64,000 bases of DNA from NCBI GenBank assembly GCA_023268155.1, contig JALNKM010000006.1:1-64000 (forward strand), read 5' to 3'. The translations under genes and the position numbers were made by a program. Each line of letters begins with the position of its first letter. The first letter of the stretch is position 1. Below are positions 26,296 to 34,790 of this stretch, in pieces. Source of the DNA: Candidatus Geocrenenecus huangii. Lineage in GTDB: Archaea; Thermoproteota; Nitrososphaeria_A; Caldarchaeales; Wolframiiraptoraceae. The notes beneath the pieces are model-generated. The model made no database searches. It was not told where the DNA came from and saw nothing but the letters and a program-made list of their open reading frames with translations.

Positions 26296-27213
26296 ATGAA
26301 GGTCCTGGTCACCGGCTCAGAAGGGTTTGTCGGTAAGAACTTGGCAAAATACTTAAAGAATAAAGGGTTTGAGGTCATTGGGCTGGATGTCTCTAGTGGA
26401 GAACTAAATGTAGATGTGACAGATTTTAACGGTCTCTATGAAGCTTTATCCAAGATAGATTTTGATGCGGTAATTCATCTAGCCGCGGTCGCTAACATAC
26501 CTGAAAGTATCAGAGACCCGTATAAATGTTTCAGAACCAATGTTTACGGAACATTGAATGTACTTGAGGTGGCCTCTAGAATGAATGTTCGAAGATTCAT
26601 ATACGCTTCTTCTGCCAACGTTTATGGATTACCACTAAAACTTCCAGTAGATGAAGATACGCCATTCAATCCTAGAACCCCGTACGATTATTCTAAAGTA
26701 GCTGCTGAAACACTCGTTCAAAGCTACTGGAGGAGTAAGAAGCTGCCGACAGTGATCTTCAGGAGCTGGAAGTTGTTCGGAGAATACGATGTTCCTACAA
26801 CGGCTATTCCAAGCTTCATTAGAGCATGTTTAAGAAATGAGCCCATTAAGCTCTACAATGATGGAAGAGATACAACCGACCCAACATATGTTGAGAATTA
26901 TTGCCTCGCAGTAGAGCTAGCTTTAACTAGAGAAGAAGCGGTTGGCGAAGTATTCAATATAGGTACTGGAAACGAGGTCTCGATAAGGCAATTGGCTGAA
27001 TTAATAAGAAAATTAACGAACTCCGATAATGAAATATTACTACTACCCCCTAGAACAGAAGCAGAGAAAGAACCTATGAGGAGCTATCCATCAATAGAGA
27101 AGATAAAGAAAACTTTAGGATATACTCCGAAGATCCCGCTTGAAGAGGGATTGAAAAAGACAATACAATATTATAGAGAACAACTAGTTAAGGATAAACA
27201 ATCAAATAGCTAA
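26296..27213 (+). CDS. NAD-dependent sugar-nucleotide epimerase/dehydratase
   Basis: 305 residues from the ATG at 26296 (a TATA-like TTTTATTTT lies about 30 bases before). Extended SDR family: NAD motif VTGSEGFVGKNLAKYL, active-site YASSANVYG and YDYSKVAAE (Tyr and Lys), and substrate strand RSWKLFGEYD. GalE-like UDP-glucose 4-epimerase is the closest description, but dTDP- or GDP-sugar activity cannot be excluded. It probably supplies sugars for surface glycans, such as those on the Thr-rich exported proteins. The tRNA-Ala gene follows after 28 bases. Confidence 0.88.
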   Translation: MKVLVTGSEGFVGKNLAKYLKNKGFEVIGLDVSSGELNVDVTDFNGLYEALSKIDFDAVIHLAAVANIPESIRDPYKCFRTNVYGTLNVLEVASRMNVRRFIYASSANVYGLPLKLPVDEDTPFNPRTPYDYSKVAAETLVQSYWRSKKLPTVIFRSWKLFGEYDVPTTAIPSFIRACLRNEPIKLYNDGRDTTDPTYVENYCLAVELALTREEAVGEVFNIGTGNEVSIRQLAELIRKLTNSDNEILLLPPRTEAEKEPMRSYPSIEKIKKTLGYTPKIPLEEGLKKTIQYYREQLVKDKQSNS

Positions 27214-27241
27214 ATATAGCTCGTTAAACAATTATTATCGT

Positions 27242-27327
27242 GGGCCGGTAGATCAGTGGGAGATCGCCCGCCTGGCGAAGAGTATCTAGAATGCGGGAGG
27301 TCGCGGGTTCAAATCCCGCCCGGTCCA
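27242..27327 (+). tRNA. tRNA-Ala (GGC) with 14-nt intron
   Basis: Acceptor GGGCCGG/CCGGTCC with the G3-U70 alanine pair. Anticodon stem CCCGC/GCGGG, loop CTGGCG plus T, anticodon GGC. The 14-nt intron (27278-27291) has the canonical bulge-helix-bulge: CTGG pairs with CTAG (one G-U), with 3-nt bulges CGA and AAT. T-arm GCGGG-TTCAAAT-CCCGC. The exon sequence nearly matches the intronless tRNA-Ala(CGC) at 21834. Confidence 0.95.
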
Positions 27328-27598
27328 CTCAAATATCTCCCATACATAGCTGGTTCCAAGTCCGTCTCCTGTTAATAGCGATTAATTATAGACTTCATGT
27401 CCTAAATCCTATCCTATTAATTTATGCAGGTTTATAGAAAAAGTGGGAAGAGCTGAGTTTAGTCCCTTGGCTTGAATCTCAGAATTTAGAGATAAGTATG
27501 TGGAGGGTGACGAGAGTTTAGTGTGATGTCTTCAAAAGTATTAGAAAGGTTGTGCTTCCAGCCGGTTTATCAGACTATGGACTTCATTTCACCGTATC

Positions 27599-28816
27599 TC
27601 ATCTATTCGATGAGAGCGGGTGAAGTGATTCACTGTATATTCTTTCTATATCCTTCTCGGTTACGTTTATCGGTGCAGCTTCTAACCCATTACGTAAGCC
27701 GGGTGTTTCTTTAACTAGCCTGACTAGATCAGGTATATCAGATTCATCGAATCCGTAATCTGAGAGTTTTATCCTCAGTCCTATACTGTAGAGCCATTCC
27801 TCTATTCTTGATGCGGCAACTTTTGCTTCGCCAGGTCTTCCAGATAGTTCAGGCACTATGGGCTTCAATATCTCTGTTAAAGTCTCCGGGACTGCAGGAT
27901 ATATCGTCTTGACCATTGCGGGAAGCAGGATTCCTAGCCCCATTCCATGGGGTATTTCGGTTTTAACAGCGCTTAGAGGATGTTCCAGACTATGAGTTAT
28001 ATGTGTTCCAACATGATCTATCGCTATGCCAGCTATCATCGAAGCATATAGGAGATAGTATCTAGCTACTAGGTTTTCAGGGGTAACTGTGGCCACAGGC
28101 AGGTATCGTGCGATCAAGCGCGCTGCTTCTACCGCTAGTTCTATCGAGAACGGTGTAGTATTTCTATTAGTAGCGGATTCTACAACATGGTTCAAGGCAT
28201 CCACAGCTGTTGCTATAGTCTGCCAACTATCCAATCTAACGAGCAGCTGAGGATCATCGATAGAGTATTCAGGATATGTTAGAGACATACCGATCTTGTA
28301 TTTTGTCTCAGGTATTGTCTCCACCCCATACCTATCAATCTCTGTTCCTGTTCCATGTGTAGTATTTATACAGATTATTGGTAGAGATGTAGGAGGCTGT
28401 TCTCTCTTCTTGAAGAGTTCTCTAGCGGTCTTCTCCAATTTCAGCAAGACCGCAACTGCTTTAGCTGTATCTATGGGACTCCCACCCCCGATTCCCAGGA
28501 CTGCCTGCGCCTTAAACTCTCTCCCAGCTTTTACTGCTTCATCAACCATATCTACCGTTGGGTTGGCGGAGACTTTATCATACAGAGCGTACTCAATCTC
28601 ATGTTCTTCTAAGGCTGGCTTAACATGATCCCATGCGCCGCAGATCTTGTATGATGATTTTCCTGTAACTATTAGTAGCCTAGATATACCCTTATTCCTT
28701 AGTTCTGCGCATATATCTCTTATCTTGTTAATTGCTCCAGCACCAAAGTAAAGATTTACTCCACCGTACTTTAATTTGAAGACATTAGTAATGCTTATCT
28801 TATTCTCCCAAATCAT
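27599..28816 (-). CDS. Iron-containing alcohol dehydrogenase
   Basis: 405 residues of the group III (Fe-ADH) family. The N-terminal dinucleotide domain has GIGGGSPIDTAKAVAVL (about 112-128). The C-terminal helical domain carries the metal ligands: an Asp/His region around DALNHVVES, DHVGTHITHSLEHPLS and IPHGMGLG. The family oxidises or reduces alcohols and aldehydes with NAD(P). The substrate cannot be inferred. The gene stands alone, after a 270-base gap following tRNA-Ala in which I see nothing else. Confidence 0.9.
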   Translation of the reverse strand: MIWENKISITNVFKLKYGGVNLYFGAGAINKIRDICAELRNKGISRLLIVTGKSSYKICGAWDHVKPALEEHEIEYALYDKVSANPTVDMVDEAVKAGREFKAQAVLGIGGGSPIDTAKAVAVLLKLEKTARELFKKREQPPTSLPIICINTTHGTGTEIDRYGVETIPETKYKIGMSLTYPEYSIDDPQLLVRLDSWQTIATAVDALNHVVESATNRNTTPFSIELAVEAARLIARYLPVATVTPENLVARYYLLYASMIAGIAIDHVGTHITHSLEHPLSAVKTEIPHGMGLGILLPAMVKTIYPAVPETLTEILKPIVPELSGRPGEAKVAASRIEEWLYSIGLRIKLSDYGFDESDIPDLVRLVKETPGLRNGLEAAPINVTEKDIERIYSESLHPLSSNR

Positions 28817-28920
28817 GTTTATTATTTTTTACAACCACTATATAACTTGCTATATCCTACAAGGTTCAGATACTTCAGATATAGGCTTTTCAAAACATGT
28901 CCGTGGTTTCACTATATTGC

Positions 28921-30393
28921 TTACTGCCCAATATTTACTTCTTCCCCCTCATACATTATTTCTACTTTAATATCTTCTTTTTCGAGTAGCCTCTTGAATT
29001 CTCTCGGGTTCTCAGTATGGATGGGGATGACTATTTTCGGCCCTATTTCTTTGACTAATTTTAGCAGGTCTTCTCTATTGGCGTGGCCTGAAGCATGTAT
29101 CCTTCTAGTATCGAGCCTAAGGAGGTTTATCCATCTCTCAACTTTTTCCCACTCTATTTCTTGTTCTTCATCATGGGGCTCACTTGTCGATTCAATGAAT
29201 AGTGATCCAGGAATCGGCTGTATCTCCGCTAGCTCAAATAGACATTGATGACTATTGAAGATAAGAAAGAATTCATCTTGATCTTTAGATATTTCCTCGG
29301 ACTTGATAAGCTTGTCAGTTCCAGACAAAGATTCATAGATCTTCTTTACCCAGCCTCTGTAATGAGGGGATCCGAGAAAGTAGCCTTCATCGATTATGGA
29401 CCTTTTCTCAAAATATATCTTCGCATTTTCTAGTTTCGGAAGCTTAACTTTGCTTTCTACTTCATGCAGCGTCTTTATTAAATGATAGATCCTAGGTGAG
29501 AGAACTGGTATCCTATCGCATTCTTCTGCAGCTTCGATTAATGTTCTGATTCTATCTATATCTAATGATGAAACCAGCACGGTGATAAGTTTTTCCTTCT
29601 TCTTCAAGGTTTCTGATACAACTTCTTTCTTAACATCGTCTTCAGACTTGGTTGTTGAATCATTTATTCTAGTTCCTTCGACTAAGAGAACGTCTATGCC
29701 CTTCACATTTTCCACGAAGTCCTGCGTGTATGTACTAACGATACCGTGAAACCTGATATCACTCGTGTAAGCTATTGAGGCTTTACTTGTCTCTATTCTG
29801 AAGCCGAAGGTAGCTGGAATTGAGTGGTCAACCGGGATCGGCAAGATTTCAATAGGTGCTCCACGGATCTTTTTGTCTTCCTCAAAAATTATCAATGGAC
29901 GTTCTACTTCCTCTACTTCCTCTTTCCCGGTTTTCTTTCTTAACTCTTCCTTCTTCCTATCCTTGTAGATGAAAATCTCTCTATCGATACCGGATCTCCC
30001 AGATGTTTCAATTGCATGTTCAATCAATGCTTTCATACTCTTACTTACTGCTATAGGTGTCTCCATCTTTAGAAACGTTACTGCACCGTAATGGTCTAAA
30101 TGCCCATGGGAGACTATACAACAATCTATTGAAAAAGCTCTTTCGCTACTGATAAGCCCCTCATCCAACATCAAGTCTTCCCTGTATATCCCGTTAATCT
30201 TCGGAAGTATACCTACGAGTAAATAATTCTTCAATATCCTGTTCGTCCTCTCGAACCCGTAACCTATTTCGTATTCTCTCCTCTTCTTAAGACTGAGACC
30301 AAAATCTAAGAGTATAGCCCATTCCTTTTCATGTAAGAGTATTTTGTTCCCTCCAATCTCTCCAGCTCCACCTAGTAAACAAATACTAACCAA
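28921..30393 (-). CDS. Metallo-beta-lactamase ribonuclease, RNase J-like
   Basis: 490 residues. A beta-CASP-type hydrolase with GGAGEIGGNKILL (8-20), the zinc motif HGHLDH (96-101), later Asp/His ligands in VDHSIPATFGF and YTSDIRFHG, and the C-terminal HASGHANREDLL and PIHTENPREF. RNase J-type enzymes trim RNA 5' to 3'. The distal motifs agree with RNase J, but the middle is diverged and includes a charged insertion (KKEELRKKTGKEEVEEVE). A different nucleic-acid hydrolase of the same superfamily is possible. The promoter region is shared with the divergent CBS gene. Confidence 0.85.
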   Translation of the reverse strand: MVSICLLGGAGEIGGNKILLHEKEWAILLDFGLSLKKRREYEIGYGFERTNRILKNYLLVGILPKINGIYREDLMLDEGLISSERAFSIDCCIVSHGHLDHYGAVTFLKMETPIAVSKSMKALIEHAIETSGRSGIDREIFIYKDRKKEELRKKTGKEEVEEVERPLIIFEEDKKIRGAPIEILPIPVDHSIPATFGFRIETSKASIAYTSDIRFHGIVSTYTQDFVENVKGIDVLLVEGTRINDSTTKSEDDVKKEVVSETLKKKEKLITVLVSSLDIDRIRTLIEAAEECDRIPVLSPRIYHLIKTLHEVESKVKLPKLENAKIYFEKRSIIDEGYFLGSPHYRGWVKKIYESLSGTDKLIKSEEISKDQDEFFLIFNSHQCLFELAEIQPIPGSLFIESTSEPHDEEQEIEWEKVERWINLLRLDTRRIHASGHANREDLLKLVKEIGPKIVIPIHTENPREFKRLLEKEDIKVEIMYEGEEVNIGQ

Positions 30394-30480
30394 TCCTAAT
30401 AGAGTATTGTTTGAAGCATATTTAAAGATAGAATATAAAATCTTCGAACTACTTGACTAGTATGCGAAGCATATTCCTTA

Positions 30481-30492
30481 AGGATATATCCT
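30481..30492. repeat. 12-bp palindrome in divergent promoter region
   Basis: AGGATATATCCT lies between the RNase J-like gene and the CBS-domain gene, just upstream of the TATA-like CTATATAC (about 30500) of the latter. It may be a regulatory site; a palindrome this short in AT-rich DNA could be chance. Confidence 0.25.
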
Positions 30493-30523
30493 AGATAATC
30501 TATATACTCTATCAGAGTTGTCC

Positions 30524-31696
30524 ATGTCTTCACCTATTCCAAGTGTTGAAGAATACATGAGGAGAGAAGCATATTTTATCGATGTAGAAGACACTCTAAG
30601 TAGAGTCGTCGGAATATTTAGAGAAACAGGCATCCCCATAGTTATCGTCTTAAGTAATTCTCAAAACTATCTCGGAGTCATTACGGATAGGATAGTATTG
30701 AGATCTATGTTAAACATTGATGCTGTAAAAGCAAAAAATGTTGTTATGAAGGTTCCAACGGTCAATATATCTGACTCTATCGCAAAGGCTGCACGGATAA
30801 TGCTCGAGAACACGGTTAAAGGCTTACCCGTCTCTGGACATGATGATCGAATAGTAGGTATAATTACGGTAGACGATATAGGTAGAGCTGCTGAGAAACT
30901 TTATCCGTCATTAAAGATTAGAGAAATTATGACTAGAGACCCTATAACGATATCGGCTGATTCCACAATAGGTAAAGCATTAGTGCTCATGAGAGAGAAC
31001 GGAATATCTAGGCTGCCGGTAGTCGAGAATAATAGACTGGTAGGACTAGTTACTATTAGAGATATAATTGATAAAGTACTGCAGCCTAAGACGAGGGCAA
31101 CACGAGGAGAGGTGGCTGGAGAGAAGATTAGAAGCCTCGGATACAAGGTCTCGGATATTATGACCAAGAGTGTGGTTCAGGCCTCTCCTGAAGAAGAACT
31201 TTCTACTGTTGTCAAGAAGATGATTAAAAACGATGTTTCATGTCTAGTAATCGTCTCTCATAATAGAGTGTCGGGAATAATCACTTGGACAGACATACTC
31301 GAGATCGTTGCTTCTCTAGAAGAAAGAGGGAAACCGCCAATCCATATCCAGGTAAGCTTCAAGATTGAAGACATATCTCCCGCTGAGAAATCCGAGATAA
31401 TTAAAATCTCAGAAAAGTATGTTTCAAAACTTGGGAAGGCTTTGGGCAATGGACATCTCTTACTACACTTCAAGGAACATAAAGAGAAACATGGTGAAAC
31501 TCATTTGATACATTGTAGGGCTGTTCTTAGAACAGATAAGGTGAACTTCACAGGTGTCGGTGAGGCATGGAGTGCCAGCCAAGCGGCCAGGGTAGCTTTA
31601 GATAAGATCGAGAGGCAGTTATTAGTAGTTAAGGAATTAGCTGAGAAATATCCATACAGTGAGGAAATCTTGAAGAGGTGGATTGCAGAGTTCTAG
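30524..31696 (+). CDS. Four-CBS-domain protein with ribosome-hibernation-like C-terminal domain
   Basis: 390 residues from the ATG at 30524 (TTG at 30518 is upstream and less likely given the TATA at about 30500). Four CBS repeats fill about 1-270, with recurring phrases such as VSDIMTKSVVQASPEEEL and REIMTRDPITISADSTI; CBS pairs bind adenine nucleotides. The last 110 residues (IHIQVSFKIEDISPAEKSEI onward, ending VALDKIERQLLVVKEL) match the layout of HPF/RaiA (S30AE) domains that sit in the ribosome and silence it. The join suggests an energy-sensing ribosome hibernation factor. It overlaps the next gene by four bases, tail to tail. Confidence 0.82.
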   Translation: MSSPIPSVEEYMRREAYFIDVEDTLSRVVGIFRETGIPIVIVLSNSQNYLGVITDRIVLRSMLNIDAVKAKNVVMKVPTVNISDSIAKAARIMLENTVKGLPVSGHDDRIVGIITVDDIGRAAEKLYPSLKIREIMTRDPITISADSTIGKALVLMRENGISRLPVVENNRLVGLVTIRDIIDKVLQPKTRATRGEVAGEKIRSLGYKVSDIMTKSVVQASPEEELSTVVKKMIKNDVSCLVIVSHNRVSGIITWTDILEIVASLEERGKPPIHIQVSFKIEDISPAEKSEIIKISEKYVSKLGKALGNGHLLLHFKEHKEKHGETHLIHCRAVLRTDKVNFTGVGEAWSASQAARVALDKIERQLLVVKELAEKYPYSEEILKRWIAEF

Positions 31697-32256
31697 AAAT
31701 CAGGTTCAACCATTACCCTGTATAGGGTACGGGGAGAAAGAACCAGCCTAGATAAACTTGTCTTGATCTTCACGGTAGAGTAGACCAGTATCAAAATAAG
31801 TATCACCGCCGATACAATATGCAGGATGAGAGATGCATAGAAGTAACCTAAGGTTATCGTTAGAGGACCCTCGAAGTAGGTAGGTAGAAGAGGCCACAGC
31901 AATGGATTATAGGAGTGGTGTAGATAGTCTATTATTACGTGGCTTAATGCTCCAATACTAGCAATTGCCCATAAGTACCCTATATCCTCTCTAAGATTAT
32001 TTTTTATTCCAAGCACCTTTCTTACCTTCATAGAACTGTAGAGTAACCTTGCGGTTAAGACGGCAAGTAAGCTATCGATGGTTATAGCCCCTATTATTGA
32101 GTGCGCTAATCCTCTAGGGATACTGTATCCTAGCACTGCCAAGATCGGTATCTCGATGTCAGGGATCATAGATCCGAGGAACAGCGTGATCCTTCCATTC
32201 TTTAGTTTCCTCAAGATCGGCCAAACATAGACTATGTGGAGAATCGTAACTGGCAT
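31693..32256 (-). CDS. DUF4184-like membrane protein
   Basis: 187 residues with four to five membrane helices. It opens MPVTILHIVYVWPI and has GSMIPDIEIPIL, GLAHSIIGA and GALSHVIIDYLHH. His and Asp residues at the membrane face are typical of the DUF4184/DUF457 group of predicted membrane-bound metal-dependent hydrolases. The substrate is unknown. Its stop overlaps that of the CBS gene by four bases. Confidence 0.65.
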   Translation of the reverse strand: MPVTILHIVYVWPILRKLKNGRITLFLGSMIPDIEIPILAVLGYSIPRGLAHSIIGAITIDSLLAVLTARLLYSSMKVRKVLGIKNNLREDIGYLWAIASIGALSHVIIDYLHHSYNPLLWPLLPTYFEGPLTITLGYFYASLILHIVSAVILILILVYSTVKIKTSLSRLVLSPRTLYRVMVEPDF

Positions 32257-32355
32257 CTAGCTCAGCTCCCTGCTAGAGTCACTATTCGGCTAAAGCTTAT
32301 CTTAAGATGTAGCTTCCTCATATTATAGTGTTGCTATTCATCATTAATGGAATCC

Positions 32356-32808
32356 CTACAACCTATATTTTGAAACCTTTAACGTTATCTCATATTCTGA
32401 TGGAGGGATCTCCATTTTATCTGGATACTCTCTCTGAGGTTCAACTCGTAATAGTTCAACAACATATCCTCTAAATTCTTTTACATCTTCGACTGGGATA
32501 GTTAAGTTAAATCTACCGATAGGCGTATTCTTGTCTATGAACTCTAATTCTACTGTTACTCTACCTGCCCAGAAGCAATAAACATTTACAGGACATCTAG
32601 TATCTTCAACAACCCTTACAAAAAATAGGGATATATCAGCTTCGCGAATTAATACTTTCTCACCTATTCTAAGCTGGAATTCTTTGTCTAGCGATGTAGT
32701 TACCACGGCAGCATCTTTTCTCTTCTCACAGAGGGTAATAAGACTTACTGCAAGAAGAATAACAATGAAGACTGTGGTCAAAGCTATTCGAAAAGGCTTT
32801 TTAGGCAT
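32356..32808 (-). CDS. Exported protein of unknown function
   Basis: 150 residues. An N-terminal basic-hydrophobic signal anchor (about 6-26) is followed by a beta-rich domain with DTRCPVNVYCFWAGRVTVEL (about 69-88). This Cys-x5-Cys-F/I-WAG phrase recurs in small secreted proteins of many prokaryotes and probably forms a disulfide. No function is known to me. It stands alone between the DUF4184 gene and glnA. Confidence 0.6.
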   Translation of the reverse strand: MPKKPFRIALTTVFIVILLAVSLITLCEKRKDAAVVTTSLDKEFQLRIGEKVLIREADISLFFVRVVEDTRCPVNVYCFWAGRVTVELEFIDKNTPIGRFNLTIPVEDVKEFRGYVVELLRVEPQREYPDKMEIPPSEYEITLKVSKYRL

Positions 32809-32874
32809 ATATAGTAGATTGGAGTCTGTTAGAAAAACTTTTCATCATTACTCTTAGCTGACCTAGATTGTGTT

Positions 32875-34317
32875 CTAGACGTCGAAGTATAGATAGAATT
32901 CATACGGGTGTGGCTTAGAGTTTACTTCAATGAAGTAATTCATTTCTAGTTCAATTATAGTATCGATTAAGTCATCTGTCATGACAGGCTTCAAAAATTC
33001 TCTATCAGATTCCAGAGATTCCACGGCATCCTTTAAGCTTACAGGCAATTCTTTTATCCCTAGTTCTCTTCTACGTTCTGATGTCAGCTTATAGATGTCT
33101 TCGTCAACCGGGTCTCCAGGATCGATCTTATGTCTCACACCATCAAGTCCAGCTGCAAGTATAGCTGCGAAGGATAGATACGGATTAGCTGAAGAATCAG
33201 GCGTCCTAAATTCTATTCTTTTGAAGGATGAGTTATTTCTTCCTCGATGATATGCGGGGACCCTGATGTTCGCGGACCGGTTAGACTTACTCCATGCAAT
33301 GTATATTGGAGCTTCGTAACCCGGAACAAGCCTTCTATAAGAATTCGTTGTCGGTGCAACAATCGCTGCTAGAGCTCTACTATGTTCAAGTAATCCTCCA
33401 ATAAAGTATCTCGCAGTCTGGCTTAACTCAGCATATTCATCCTCCGAATCGTAGAATACGTTTTCCCCATCCTTCCATATGCTTACGTGTACATGCATCC
33501 CGGAGGCATTATCCCCATAGATTGGTTTAGGCATAAAAGTAGCGATCAAACCCAATTGTTTAGCAACGTTTTTAACTACATACTTGTATGTCTGAACATT
33601 ATCAGCAGTTTTTACTAACGTGCTATACTTCAAATCAATCTCACATTGACCTGCAGTTGCTACCTCGTGGTGATGAGCGTCTACATCTATGTTAAAGTAA
33701 TCCATCAAGATTTCGCAAACCTTGTTCCTGAAATCCATTAAAGTATCTTGAGGTGGTGCGGGGAAATATCCTTCTTTGACCCTAATAGGATATCCTTGAA
33801 TAGCATCCAACGTATTCCAGGGAGCTTCTCTAGATTCTATATAGTAGCACATACCTCTACTCGGGTTCGAGGTATCCCAGTACACCTTATCGAATACGAA
33901 GAATTCTACTTCAGGTCCCCAGTAAGAAAGGTCGTATCCAAATTCTCTTAGGTACGCCTCAGCTTTTTGGGCAACATATCTCGGGTCTTTGCTAGACCTT
34001 CCTCTACCATATCCAAGGTATACATCACATATCATTCTACAGGTCTTACCAGTAGCATGATGCCATGGAAGTACTGCGAAAGTCGAGAGGTCAGGCTTTA
34101 AAACCATATCAGAGTTGTATATCTCTGTAAAACCCTTAATCGACGATCCATCAAGTTTAGGTATTCCTTCCTCGAATGATTGCTCATCTATGTATTCGGT
34201 CGTTACAGTAGTATGGTGTAGCTTACCTAGAATATCCGTAAAATGTAAATCGATAAACCTGACGCTATTTTTCTTCAAATAATCAATTATCTGCTCTACG
34301 GTAGTTTCCGCCCTCAT
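32875..34317 (-). CDS. glnA: Glutamine synthetase, type I
   Basis: 480 residues. It makes glutamine from glutamate, ammonia and ATP. Marks are the beta-Grasp opening with DLHFTDILGKLHH, DGSSIKGF (about 56-63), WGPEVEFFVFD (about 133-143, metal Glu), DAHHHEVATAGQCEID (about 213-228), GSG-equivalent NASGMHVHVS (about 270-279), and NRSANIRVP. The late adenylylation-loop region is FRTPDSSANPYLSF. A TATA-like TTATATAG (about 34345-34352, minus strand) lies about 30 bases before the ATG. Candidate regulatory sites lie on either side of the TATA (34330-34403). Confidence 0.97.
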   Translation of the reverse strand: MRAETTVEQIIDYLKKNSVRFIDLHFTDILGKLHHTTVTTEYIDEQSFEEGIPKLDGSSIKGFTEIYNSDMVLKPDLSTFAVLPWHHATGKTCRMICDVYLGYGRGRSSKDPRYVAQKAEAYLREFGYDLSYWGPEVEFFVFDKVYWDTSNPSRGMCYYIESREAPWNTLDAIQGYPIRVKEGYFPAPPQDTLMDFRNKVCEILMDYFNIDVDAHHHEVATAGQCEIDLKYSTLVKTADNVQTYKYVVKNVAKQLGLIATFMPKPIYGDNASGMHVHVSIWKDGENVFYDSEDEYAELSQTARYFIGGLLEHSRALAAIVAPTTNSYRRLVPGYEAPIYIAWSKSNRSANIRVPAYHRGRNNSSFKRIEFRTPDSSANPYLSFAAILAAGLDGVRHKIDPGDPVDEDIYKLTSERRRELGIKELPVSLKDAVESLESDREFLKPVMTDDLIDTIIELEMNYFIEVNSKPHPYEFYLYFDV

Positions 34318-34329
34318 CCTAGCCGATCT

Positions 34330-34403
34330 ATCTGACAGATGCTCTATATAACCGTTCTTCTTCTAGAAAAATGAACAACAAATCTAAATAATGGACGACA
34401 AAT
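34330..34403 (-). promoter_or_regulatory. glnA promoter with paired direct repeats and a small palindrome
   Basis: Given on the plus strand: ATGAACAACAAAT (34371-34383) and ATGGACGACAAAT (34391-34403) are 11/13 identical and spaced 20 bp, two helical turns, upstream of the TATA-like box at 34345-34352. Between TATA and start lies ATCTGACAGAT (34330-34340), a perfect 5-bp inverted repeat. The arrangement suggests one activator face and one repressor site, as expected for a nitrogen-regulated gene, but no regulator is identified. Confidence 0.4.
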
Positions 34404-34581
34404 GAACATTGATCTGCTAGATTTCTAGTTAAATATTCGCTAATAAGTTTTACTATATTCGGACAATGCAAATTTCAATAATTGAATAAATGCTAAACCT
34501 AGAAATTGAGGACTTCTCAGCTAGTAATACGGTAAATAGCAAAGTTTAAACTTAAATTTTAAAAAGAAACCATACGATGCA

Positions 34582-34748
34582 GGGGGCGTAGCCTAGCAAT
34601 CCAAGAGGGCTAAAGGTCTACGGCGCCGGGCTCCAGCGCTAAAGATATTCGGGACACTACTGATCCATTTGGAGATGAAGATGCGCTGGAGCGCAGTCCT
34701 GTTGAAGGAGATACCCGGAGACCGTGGGTTCAAATCCCACCGCCCCCA
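34582..34748 (+). tRNA. tRNA-Trp (CCA) with two introns
   Basis: Acceptor GGGGGCG/CGCCCCC with discriminator A, T-arm GTGGG-TTCAAAT-CCCAC, anticodon stem CCGGG/CCCGG, loop CTCCAG plus A, anticodon CCA. The anticodon intron (34637-34712, 76 nt) has a canonical bulge-helix-bulge: CTCC (34631-34634) pairs with GGAG (34707-34710), with 3-nt bulges AGC and ATA. The D-loop holds an extra insert of about 16 nt (around 34599-34614) between TAGC and GGTCTAC. TAGC/GCTA forms the central 4-bp helix, with bulges AAT and AA, and an inner CC-AAGA-GG hairpin: a relaxed bulge-helix-bulge. Mature length is about 74 nt. Confidence 0.92.
34637..34712 (+). ncRNA. tRNA-Trp anticodon intron, possible C/D-type guide
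   Basis: The 76-nt intron contains CTGA (34660-34663, box D'-like) and ATGAAGA (34675-34681, one mismatch to RTGATGA). It also contains GCGCTGGAGC, the exact complement of GCTCCAGCGC, which spans the anticodon and the exon-intron border. In euryarchaea the tRNA-Trp intron guides 2'-O-methylation of C34 and U39. Here the boxes are imperfect, and the same bases can instead form a local hairpin (TGCGC-TGGA-GCGCA), so guide function is uncertain. Confidence 0.4.
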
Positions 34749-34790
34749 AATAGCTTACACATTTATTAAAAGGTTAGGAGGCTTTGGGAA

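Noticed and set aside
21834-27327. A genomic island bounded by the two near-identical tRNA-Ala genes acting as attachment-site repeats
   Set aside because: The segment contains srp54 and pus10, core genes that would not be carried on a mobile island, and no integrase is present. The repeats are explained by tRNA duplication.
27523-27714. Plus-strand 63-codon frame between tRNA-Ala and the alcohol dehydrogenase
   Set aside because: It overlaps the end of the dehydrogenase gene in antisense and has no protein-like composition or start signals.
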